Assembly: GCF_000517085.1 (NCBI RefSeq) | Contig: NZ_KI912107.1 | Span: 566,425 to 630,424, forward strand | Source: Saccharicrinis fermentans DSM 9555 = JCM 21142 | GTDB lineage: Bacteria > Bacteroidota > Bacteroidia > Bacteroidales > Marinilabiliaceae | Length of the DNA: 64,000 nucleotides | Direction of reading: 5' to 3' | In this document: positions 45,663 to 52,978 of the stretch, in pieces | How positions within the stretch are numbered: the stretch's first letter is position 1 | Layout of the letters: each line of letters begins with the position of its first letter | Translations under genes and position numbers: made by a program | The notes under the pieces: model-generated | The model's database searches: none | What the model saw: only the letters and a program-made list of their open reading frames with translations | What the model was told of the DNA's origin: nothing

Positions 45663-46568
45663 ATGAAAAAGTTAATCTTATTATCGTTATTTCTAGCTGC
45701 AATTATGACTGGTTGTTATGACGAGTATAAAACAGATTTTGACTATACTGCGGCTTATTTTTCTTATCAAACTCCTGTTCGTACCGTGATTATAGACCCT
45801 GAGGTTGATAATTTTGTGATTAAAGTAGGTGCAATGTATGGAGGGCGATATGATTATGGAGGACAATCGGAGTCTGTCGTTTTTTCTATAGAAGATACCC
45901 TTATTACTAATAATACTGTATATACAGACAAAGGGATTAAAGTAATGCCTGAATCGTGGTATACTTTATCTGATGATTCTGAAATTAAAATTAGTAATGA
46001 TAATGCAGGCTTTGTTGACGTAAGTATTATTAAAGATTCTTTAGTTAAGTATCCAGAGGCCGCAAATAATACTTATGCGATTCCTTTTTTGCTTAAAGAG
46101 GCAACTACTGATTCAATATTAGAGAATAAAAATTATTCTATCGTTGTTGTTAAGTATAAAAATGAATTTGATGGAAGGTATTATATCAAAGGAAAAGATG
46201 ATGAGCTTGCTCCTGATGGATCTGTTGTGTCAAGTGTGGTTTATAATAACCCCTCCTTGGTTTTAAATAATTATATGTTTCTCAATACGGTTGAGCAAGA
46301 TGTGGTTAAAAGTAGAGTGGGAAGTAAGCGTCTTTTTAGCGATTATGATTATAATATGAAAATCAGATCTTCTGATGGTAAGGCCATTCTTTCATTAGCA
46401 GAGTCGTCAAAAATGACTGATTTTGTGGGAAATGCAAAGTATGATTTTGGAGAAAAAATGTTTGTTTGTAATTATACTTATACCATGAATGCAGTAAAGC
46501 ATAGTGTTGTGGATACTTTGGTATACGCTAATACGGAAATTGAGCTGGAAGATTGGTTAAATCCTTAG
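45663..46568 (+). CDS. DUF1735/DUF4361-type surface lipoprotein (module B)
   Basis: 301 aa, lipobox IMTGC (Cys18). DUF1735 pattern YDEYKTDFDYTAAYFSYQTPVRTVIIDPEVDNFVIKVGAMYGG, matching the module A protein (YDYTTAYFGSQKPLRTIV), then MPESWYTLSDDSEIKI against MLPEAYYTLGDESNFNI. The C-terminal half resembles DUF4361 (KNEFDGRYYIKGK) and ends in similar style (IELEDWLNP against LDLRFDEW). Likely surface glycan-binding accessory of the preceding SusCD pair, by family context. Confidence 0.8.
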   Translation: MKKLILLSLFLAAIMTGCYDEYKTDFDYTAAYFSYQTPVRTVIIDPEVDNFVIKVGAMYGGRYDYGGQSESVVFSIEDTLITNNTVYTDKGIKVMPESWYTLSDDSEIKISNDNAGFVDVSIIKDSLVKYPEAANNTYAIPFLLKEATTDSILENKNYSIVVVKYKNEFDGRYYIKGKDDELAPDGSVVSSVVYNNPSLVLNNYMFLNTVEQDVVKSRVGSKRLFSDYDYNMKIRSSDGKAILSLAESSKMTDFVGNAKYDFGEKMFVCNYTYTMNAVKHSVVDTLVYANTEIELEDWLNP

Positions 46569-46672
46569 TATAGAGGATTATTTGTGAGAGATAAGCCTTG
46601 TGATTTTTTTCTATGGGGAAAAGAATACATACGGAGTGTCTCTTGTGAAAATTTAAATTAAAATTTAAACAC

Positions 46673-48187
46673 ATGAAAAATATAACATATTATTTAATGT
46701 TACTATTCGTTGTGATGACTCTTCATTCGTGCGATGAAGAGGATTATAAAGATATGAATATAACTAAGGATCCCCGAGAGGCTGAGGTAAAGAGTTTCAC
46801 GGGTAATATAAATGGACATATTGCTGTCTTGAATAGTAAAGGAGAAATGATTACTGATGTTGATATGGGGGGTACTTTCTATTTGGTAGATAATACAGAT
46901 GGAGGAGCCAATACATCCGCTTGGACAATCACCAATGGAGACGAAACGATTACCTCTGATAAAAGTATGGTCGAAGTTAGCTTTCGTAAGCCTGGAACTG
47001 CTGCAATTAGTCTTACGTCAACACGTTCTGCTGATGGAACTTCTATTACTACCGAGACCGCATTGACTATTAATAAAATTCCGCTAACAGTTGGTTTTGT
47101 GTCGAGTGTTGATCCTGTGAATGATGTGATTAATATCAAAACAGGTGACTATATTTTGTATAACAATGCGACGGCTGGCTCGCCTGATGGGGTAGCTTGG
47201 GAGTTTGATGGAGGAACACCAGCTGCTTCTACCGAAGAAACAGTTAATGTACGCTATGAAACCGCGGGTGTTTATAATGTAACTTTAACAGCTACCAGAG
47301 AAGATGGGCCGGGAGATATCTTAACTAGTCAGGTAGTGAAAAATGGCTTTGTTAATGTTATCCAGCGTGTTGTTAAATTGGTTCGGGCAGTTGCTACGGA
47401 TAATAAAATCGAATTACAGTTTAATGAGCCGATGGCGCAGGATGTTCCTGCTAGTGCAATTAGTGAGTTTTCATTAAAGATTAATACAATGGCTGGTGGG
47501 GAAATAATTCCTACCATTACTGCTATTGAATCAACGGGAGACAGCGCCATAACACTTACCTTTAATGATCAGATGTATAGTGATGATGAGGTAATTATAT
47601 CTTATGTACCAACAGGTATACTAAAGGATGCGACTGGTTTACATAATCCGGAGCCAGTGCTAGAAGATGTTTGTGTATATGGACATAACATGTTAGTGAA
47701 TACTGATATGGAAGATCCTGATCGTTGGATATTTAACTCTAGTCATGGGGGTGGTACCTTTGCTTTTGTTAATGAAAGTTCTATGGAATATCCTATGAAG
47801 CCATACCAAGGAAATACTTGTGCAGTAATTGTCAAAGGTGATAACAATGTAAGTGTTTCTGTACAGCAAGGTTTTAATGTTGCAGAAGGCGATGTGGTTG
47901 AATTTGCGTATGAAGCACAGAGAATTGGTAATGTTGGTGGTGCATTAGAGCGAAGAATTAGTACTGTAAGTGGTAATGGCTCAAATGATGCTGGTGGCAA
48001 CTGGAGTTCTGCAAATCAAGGTGGTGTGGGAGCATGGGTAACTGTTAAAAAAACGCTACATGTGAGTGCCGATACCAAGTTTAAAACGGGTACTTTATAT
48101 TTTAATTTTATGCGCTATAATGGTACGGAAGATGGTGCACTTTGGGTTGATAACTTGAGGATTTATGTGCCGAATCCAAGGCCATAA
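46673..48187 (+). CDS. PKD/CBM surface glycan-binding lipoprotein (module B)
   Basis: 504 aa, lipobox TLHSC (Cys20). A short N-terminal region is followed by two PKD-like domains (about 65-135 and 145-230; WEFDGGTPAASTEETVNVRYETAGVYNVTLTATR). A SbsA-like Ig domain comes next (about 235-335, KLVRAVATDNKIELQFNEPM), then a C-terminal CBM4/9-like jelly roll (about 340-500; NMLVNTDMEDPDRWIFNSSHGG; GALWVDNLRIYVP). Domain order matches the lipoprotein at 32023, so the two operons share this accessory. Module A has no equivalent. It is the last gene of the operon and its terminator lies 29 bases beyond. Confidence 0.8.
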   Translation: MKNITYYLMLLFVVMTLHSCDEEDYKDMNITKDPREAEVKSFTGNINGHIAVLNSKGEMITDVDMGGTFYLVDNTDGGANTSAWTITNGDETITSDKSMVEVSFRKPGTAAISLTSTRSADGTSITTETALTINKIPLTVGFVSSVDPVNDVINIKTGDYILYNNATAGSPDGVAWEFDGGTPAASTEETVNVRYETAGVYNVTLTATREDGPGDILTSQVVKNGFVNVIQRVVKLVRAVATDNKIELQFNEPMAQDVPASAISEFSLKINTMAGGEIIPTITAIESTGDSAITLTFNDQMYSDDEVIISYVPTGILKDATGLHNPEPVLEDVCVYGHNMLVNTDMEDPDRWIFNSSHGGGTFAFVNESSMEYPMKPYQGNTCAVIVKGDNNVSVSVQQGFNVAEGDVVEFAYEAQRIGNVGGALERRISTVSGNGSNDAGGNWSSANQGGVGAWVTVKKTLHVSADTKFKTGTLYFNFMRYNGTEDGALWVDNLRIYVPNPRP

Positions 48188-48216
48188 TCATTAGAATTTT
48201 TTAATTGATTTTTTTT

Positions 48217-48247
48217 AAGGCTGTTCTATTTTAGAACGGCCTTTTTT
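48217..48247 (+). terminator. Rho-independent terminator of module B
   Basis: AAGGCTGTTCTA pairs with TAGAACGGCCTT (one G-U pair), 3-base loop, then a T-run to 48247. The stem nearly repeats the terminator at 34255. A group II intron remnant begins at 48253. Confidence 0.9.
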
Positions 48248-48252
48248 GTTTG

Positions 48253-48855
48253 GTGTGTCGTGCATGGTAACTAACTAGATGATGCAAGTTCATTAAGGGG
48301 GTTTGTAGTAGCCAACCATTAGCCAAGGGCAAGGATGCTTACCGAACAACAGTTTTGGTTTTCGTCCTAAACGAAGCACTCATAAAGCCCTGGTTCAATG
48401 TAAAAGTATTATATCCCAAGGGTATAAATATGCCATTGATATGGACATGGCAAAGTTCTTCGACATGGTGAACCACAGCAAGCTGATTGAGGTACTGTCA
48501 CGCACGGTAAATGATGGTCGTGTAATCTCGTTAATCCACAAATACCTGAATGCAGGAGTTGTGGTGGGACACCAATTCGAGAAGACCGAAGCAGGCGTTC
48601 CGCAGGGGGGCGCTGAGTCCGCTTCTGAGTAACATAATGCTTCACGAACTCGACAAAGAACTTCATAGGCGAGGTCATGAATTTGTACGCTATGCCGATG
48701 ACTTGGTTATTTTATGCAAAAGCAAAAGGGCGGGAGAGCGCATAATGAACAATGTGATCTGCTTTATAGAGGAACATCTTTACCTGAAAGTAAACAGGGA
48801 TAAAACATCGGTGGTTTACTACAACCGTATCAAGCTTCAGGGTTACTCCTTTTAA
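48253..48855 (+). mobile_element. Internally deleted group IIC-like intron with reverse transcriptase remnant
   Basis: The 5' end GTGTGTCGTGCATGGTAAC sits just after a terminator, as class C introns do. It is followed by domain I-like pieces (GATGATGCAAGT at 48281; TAGCCAAGGGCAAGGATG at 48320). The sequence then jumps into the middle of the reverse transcriptase: NNSFGFRPKRSTHKALVQCK from 48345, then GYKYAIDMDMAKFFDMVNHSKLIEVLS. After the G-run 48605-48610 the frame changes (PQGG-, then ALSPLLSNIMLHELDKELHRRGHEFVRYADDLV). The catalytic YADD is present. The ORF ends at GYSF, so the thumb/maturase and any endonuclease part are gone. No domain V hairpin was found downstream. RT residues such as LDKELHRRGHEFVRYADD fit the class C lineage. 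Inactive relic. Confidence 0.75.
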
Positions 48856-49018
48856 ACAATTTTTTGTATAATGAGTCCTGTTTCAGTGAATTAATGAGTG
48901 GTTTTGATTTAAAAATACATGTTTCCAGATGAAAAATGCATGGACTCTTAGGGTAGCAGTAATAATTTAGGGATTCGAATGACAATGAATTTGAGATGTG
49001 CAAAAAAAGTTATATAGG

Positions 49019-49750
49019 ATGCAGGTTAGAACAATGTTTTTTAAATTTATTTTGTCTTTGTTGGGTATTATGGTATTTATTTCTTTAACGGCCACCCAAA
49101 GGAATATTAGCAATATCTATCATAAAGGATGGATCGATTTTAATAAGAATGGTTTAAAGGATATTTATGAAGATCCTTCTCAATCTACTGAGGCGAGGGT
49201 GCAAGACCTTTTGTCGCAAATGACTATAGAAGAAAAAACCTGTCAAATGGTTACTTTGTATGGATATTCACGCATTTTGCAAGATGAATTGCCTACAGAG
49301 GAGTGGAAAAACAGTGCATGGAAAGATGGAATTGCCAATATTGATGAACACTTAAATTCCATTGCTTTCAGACCTCAAACATATAATGCGTATTCTTATC
49401 CCCATAGCAATCATGCCGAGGCCATAAATATTATTCAGAAATGGTTTATGGAGGAAACACGTTTGGGTATTCCTGTTGATTTTACGAATGAAGGAACCCA
49501 TGGGCTTTGTCATGATAGAGCCACTCCATTGCCAGCTCCCATAGGTATGGGATGTACCTGGAATAAAAGCTTGATGAACCAAGCGGGTCAAATTATTGCG
49601 CCATCAATTTGGATTTTTGGGTTATATTGTGTCCGACAGCGATACGCTTAAGTTTCTTTCGTCAAACATCATGTGGTTGCCGATTATCAAGGCGCGGTTA
49701 GACAGGTGGTTGAGGCTGGATTGTATTTTTTATTGAAGCTTTATTGCGGT
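49019..49750 (+). pseudogene. Decayed GH3 glycosidase copy
   Basis: The ORF to 49651 starts with a signal-like segment (MFFKFILSLLGIMVFISLTATQ) and follows the intact neighbour closely (YHKGWIDFNKNGLKDIYEDPSQ against YHKGWIDFNKNGVKDIYEDPRQ) up to NKSLMNQAGQIIA. Around 49600 about 400 bases are missing. The sequence resumes in other frames as FGFLGYIVSDSDTLKFLS (catalytic Asp region) and then HHVVADYQGAVRQVVEAGL, before homology ends near 49727. A deletion plus a frameshift have destroyed it. It is a tandem duplicate of the next gene in decay. An in-frame GTG at 48998 is less likely as start. Confidence 0.85.
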
Positions 49751-49820
49751 TAAAATATATGAAAGAGGCTAGCTTAAAGTGAGTATTGAAAATTAAATGA
49801 TACAACAAAATAATATAATT

Positions 49821-52244
49821 ATGCTGAAAATCTACAAATTGCTTAGTCTGGTGCTAGGTTTGTTCATGTTAACTTCTTCTGGAACTATCAAGGAGAAAAA
49901 AGTAAAGATCTATCATAAAGGATGGATTGATTTTAATAAGAATGGGGTGAAGGATATATATGAGGATCCAAGGCAAACAATAGATGATAGGGTAGCGGAT
50001 CTTCTCTCGCAAATGACCATGGAAGAAAAGACTTGTCAAATGGCTACCCTTTATGGTTTTTCACGAGTGCTGGAGGATGAATTACCCAACGAGAAGTGGA
50101 AAAATCGTGTATGGAAAGACGGAATTGCTAATATTGATGAGCATTTAAATACAATTCAAAATCGTCCTTATACCTTTACAGAACATGCTTTTCCTTATAG
50201 CAATCATGCTAAAGCCATAAATATCATGCAAAAGTGGTTTATTGAAGAAACCAGAATGGGTATTCCTGTTGATTTCTCGAATGAGGGCGTTCATGGTTTG
50301 TGTCATAAAAAAGCCACCCCTCTTCCTGCTCCCATTGGTATTGGTTCAACATGGAATAAAGATTTGGTATATAAAGCAGGACAAATGGTGGGGAGTGAAG
50401 CCAAGGCTTTGGGATATACCAATATTTACGCGCCGATACTGGATGTGGCTCGTGATCCGCGATGGGGAAGAGTAATAGAGTGCTATGGAGAGGATCCTTT
50501 TCATATTGGAGAGCTGGGGGTGCGGATGGCAAAGGGTATTCAGTCGGCTGGTGTTGCTGCTACCATAAAGCATTTTGCAGTTTATAGTGTGCCTAAGGGG
50601 GCACGTGATGGAGAGGCCAGAACGGACCCTCATGTGGCGCCACGCGAAATGCATCAATTGTATCTTTATCCTTTTAAAAAGGTGATACAGGAGGCTAAGC
50701 CAATGGGTGTGATGAGTAGTTATAACGATTATGATGGAGAGCCAGTAACCGGTAGTTATTATTTCTTGACAGAGTTATTGCGTCAGCAAATGGGTTTTGA
50801 TGGTTACGTAGTATCGGATAGCGAGGCTGTGGAGTATCTTTCTGATAAGCACAATGTGGCCGAAGATTATAAGGAAGCTGTTCGTCAGGTGGTCGAAGCT
50901 GGCTTAAATGTGAGAACAACTTTTAAAACCCCGGAATCTTATATAGAACCTTTGCGGGAGATTATTAAAGAGGGTAAAGTGTCTATGCAGACGATTGATG
51001 CTCGTGTTGCCGAAGTGTTAAAGGTGAAGATGCGACTTGGTTTGTTTGATCATCCACTTATTGAGGATGTTAAACTGGCCGATAAGGTGGTTCATACAGA
51101 TGAAAATGAAGAATTATCACGTCAAATAACACGTGAGTCGATGGTATTGTTGAAGAATGAGAATAACCTACTTCCATTGGATATTCATCAACTTAAAAAT
51201 GTACTGGTAACTGGTCCACTGGCAGATGAAACAGGTTATACCTTTAGTCGTTATGGACCTGCTGCTAATGCTTCTGTGTCTGTATTTGAGGGTATTAAAA
51301 AGTATGGGGCAGGAATGATCAATGTGAATTATGTGAAGGGTTGCGAAGTAATGGATGCCAGCTGGCCCGAAAGTGAATTGATGGATGTGGCACTAACTGA
51401 TGAAGAGCAGGCTGGCATTGATGAGGCTGTTGCGCAGGCTATAAAATCAGACGTGATCATTGCTGTGGTTGGAGAAGATGAGAAAAGAGTGGGCGAAAGT
51501 AAATCGCGTACTAGTTTGCAATTGCCCGGGAGACAGTTGCAGTTGGTGAAAGCCTTGTATGCTACGGGAAAACCTGTTGTATTGGTATTAATTAACGGGC
51601 AACCACTTACCATTAACTGGGAAAATAAATATATACCCGCTATTTTGGAAGCTTGGTTTCCGGGTACATCATCCGGGGATGTAGTGGCTGAAACTTTGTT
51701 CGGCGATAATAATCCCGGAGGTAAATTATCGGTGACCTTTCCTAAGTCTACCGGACAAATACCTTTGAATTTTCCATTTAAAAGAGGATCGCATGGCGGT
51801 CAGATTGAGAATATTGGAAATGGTTATGGAACAACACGTGTTACTGAGCCTTTGTATCCCTTTGGTTATGGATTAAGTTATACAACCTTTGAATATAGTG
51901 ATTTAGAAATTACTCCAAGCAATGCCCTTTTTCAAGCAGATATTCATGTTTCTTTTAGTGTTACAAATACGGGAGAACGTGAAGGGGATGAAGTTGTACA
52001 ACTGTATCTTGAAGATGTAGTAAGTAGTGTAACCACTTATGAATCTCAGCTGAGAGGTTTTGAACGAGTGCACTTATTGCCTGGTGAAACTAAAACAGTA
52101 AAAATTACTTTGCATCCAGAGGACTTGCAGCTGTTGGACAAAAATATGAACTGGACTGTGGAACCAGGTAAGTTTAATATTATGGTAGGTAGTTCATCTA
52201 AGGATATCAAGCTTAATGGGAGTTTTGAGATACTTAATTACTGA
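49821..52244 (+). CDS. GH3 exo-beta-glycosidase, secreted
   Basis: 807 aa from the ATG at 49821 (MLKIYKLLSLVLGLFMLTSS); the ATG at 49797 adds eight residues before the signal peptide. After it comes YHKGWIDFNKNGVKDIYEDP, with a DxNxNGxxDxYED pattern like a calcium loop, then the GH3 barrel (DVARDPRWGRVIECYGEDPF; KHFAVYS), the nucleophile Asp in VVSDSEA (codon 50817-50819), the sandwich domain and a fibronectin III-like C-terminus (from about 690). It represents a GH3 subgroup different from the gene at 17407. Substrate not determined; beta-glucosidase or beta-xylosidase activity is usual in the family. Its terminator is 220 bases away, leaving room for a small broken ORF. Confidence 0.92.
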   Translation: MLKIYKLLSLVLGLFMLTSSGTIKEKKVKIYHKGWIDFNKNGVKDIYEDPRQTIDDRVADLLSQMTMEEKTCQMATLYGFSRVLEDELPNEKWKNRVWKDGIANIDEHLNTIQNRPYTFTEHAFPYSNHAKAINIMQKWFIEETRMGIPVDFSNEGVHGLCHKKATPLPAPIGIGSTWNKDLVYKAGQMVGSEAKALGYTNIYAPILDVARDPRWGRVIECYGEDPFHIGELGVRMAKGIQSAGVAATIKHFAVYSVPKGARDGEARTDPHVAPREMHQLYLYPFKKVIQEAKPMGVMSSYNDYDGEPVTGSYYFLTELLRQQMGFDGYVVSDSEAVEYLSDKHNVAEDYKEAVRQVVEAGLNVRTTFKTPESYIEPLREIIKEGKVSMQTIDARVAEVLKVKMRLGLFDHPLIEDVKLADKVVHTDENEELSRQITRESMVLLKNENNLLPLDIHQLKNVLVTGPLADETGYTFSRYGPAANASVSVFEGIKKYGAGMINVNYVKGCEVMDASWPESELMDVALTDEEQAGIDEAVAQAIKSDVIIAVVGEDEKRVGESKSRTSLQLPGRQLQLVKALYATGKPVVLVLINGQPLTINWENKYIPAILEAWFPGTSSGDVVAETLFGDNNPGGKLSVTFPKSTGQIPLNFPFKRGSHGGQIENIGNGYGTTRVTEPLYPFGYGLSYTTFEYSDLEITPSNALFQADIHVSFSVTNTGEREGDEVVQLYLEDVVSSVTTYESQLRGFERVHLLPGETKTVKITLHPEDLQLLDKNMNWTVEPGKFNIMVGSSSKDIKLNGSFEILNY

Positions 52245-52249
52245 TATCA

Positions 52250-52416
52250 ATGAGTAGTTACAAATCCATACTTTCCATAGTGTTATTGTTGTTTGTACTG
52301 GGGGCGCTTATGTTAAAAGTGAGAAGCATCCACGTATCTATTACGGGAATATAAGGCAGGTGGATTTTCGTTTAGGCAAAGTATATGAAAAGGTATTTGT
52401 AGTATGGGCAAAATAA
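52250..52416 (+). pseudogene. Short unknown ORF broken at a G-run
   Basis: An ATG at 52250, 3 bases after the GH3 stop, opens MSSYKSILSIVLLLFVLGALML, which ends at 52354. If the five-G run at 52300-52304 had six G, the frame would continue as GGAYVKSEKHPRIYYGNIRQ, then VDFRLGKVYEKVFVVWAK and stop at 52414-52416. That frame looks protein-like: a hydrophobic leader then a charged, aromatic-containing segment. I do not recognise the product. It is probably the start of a truncated third gene of the operon or a small secreted protein. Confidence 0.4.
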
Positions 52417-52461
52417 ATGAGCAGTGAGTTTTTAGTACTTGTATTGTCGAGACTTGTATGG

Positions 52462-52499
52462 AAAAAAGCCCTACTTCTTAGGAGAAGTAGGGCTTTTTT
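52462..52499 (+). terminator. Rho-independent terminator after the GH3 operon
   Basis: AAAAAAGCCCTACTTCT pairs with AGAAGTAGGGCTTTTTT around a short loop; the T-run ends at 52499. The GTGTGTCGTGCATGGT scar starts at 52502. Confidence 0.92.
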
Positions 52500-52501
52500 A
52501 G

Positions 52502-52540
52502 GTGTGTCGTGCATGGTGTATAGTGGCTGTAAGAAAACTA
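52502..52540 (+). mobile_element. Group II intron 5'-end scar after terminator
   Basis: GTGTGTCGTGCATGGT is identical over 16 bases with the start of the intron remnant at 48253, and again directly follows a terminator T-run. After about 16 bases the sequence diverges and no reverse transcriptase is found. Confidence 0.5.
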
Positions 52541-52576
52541 TTGTTTTCTGTCTTGCAAATAATATATGTCTAGAAG

Positions 52577-52675
52577 ACACTAGTTTAACCCGGATAATGC
52601 ATTAGAAGATTTATTACGTATATTTTGATTGATTGTATTTTTAATTCTCAGGGTAAAGTTCTATTGTATCATTGG
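52577..52675. repeat. Degenerate repeat R3 (short copy)
   Basis: AACCCGGATAATGCATTAGA at 52588, followed by AGATTTATTACG, matches AACCCGGAAAATGCATTAGA, then AAATCTATTACG, in R2. TTTTTAATTCTCAGGGTAAAGTTC follows, matching CTTTTAATTCTCATAATAAAGTTC of R1. Truncated copy. Confidence 0.5.
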
Positions 52676-52735
52676 GAATGAATAATTTCACTGACCATCT
52701 ACCCGTAATCAGAAAAAAATAGATAAGCATAAAAC

Positions 52736-52764
52736 ATCCATGTGCATGATTTAAATATCCATGT
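52736..52764 (+). promoter_or_regulatory. ATCCATGT direct repeat, upstream pair
   Basis: ATCCATGT at 52736-52743 and again at 52757-52764 start 21 bases apart (two helical turns). The same pair with the same spacing recurs exactly 163 bases downstream. Likely binding site of a dimeric activator for the susC at 52979. Confidence 0.6.
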
Positions 52765-52898
52765 AGCGTTTTTGTATGTTAGAGAGGTTTAATAAATGTT
52801 AAGCGGAAATTTGCTTTGTGTATTTAGAAGCGTGTATATTTTCTATGAATCAGATGGTTTGTATTTGTAATGATCAGTAAATCAGTATTTAATATTTT

Positions 52899-52954
52899 AT
52901 CCATGTCTATGGTCTGATAATCCATGTGTTAAAAAACGATATGTTTTACATTTG
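52899..52954 (+). promoter_or_regulatory. ATCCATGT direct repeat, downstream pair, with susC promoter
   Basis: ATCCATGT at 52899-52906 and 52920-52927, again 21 bases apart. The second copy ends 19 bases before TACATTTG (52947-52954, fits TAnnTTTG), so it lies where a -33 element would be, and no TTTG is present there. This suggests a promoter dependent on an activator. Start near 52961, leader about 18 bases. Confidence 0.65.
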
Positions 52955-52978
52955 AGCTGTTAATAAAAATTAAACTAT

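Noticed and set aside
48409-48678. 89-aa minus-strand ORF over the reverse transcriptase remnant
   Set aside because: The opposite strand carries recognisable RT motifs (FGFRP, PQGG, YADD); this ORF is a shadow.
52341-52580. 79-aa minus-strand ORF
   Set aside because: It also crosses the terminator hairpin and has no recognisable domain or signal.
52417-52605. 62-aa plus-strand ORF
   Set aside because: It reads through the terminator hairpin at 52462-52499 and the intron-like scar, so it is very unlikely to be a gene.
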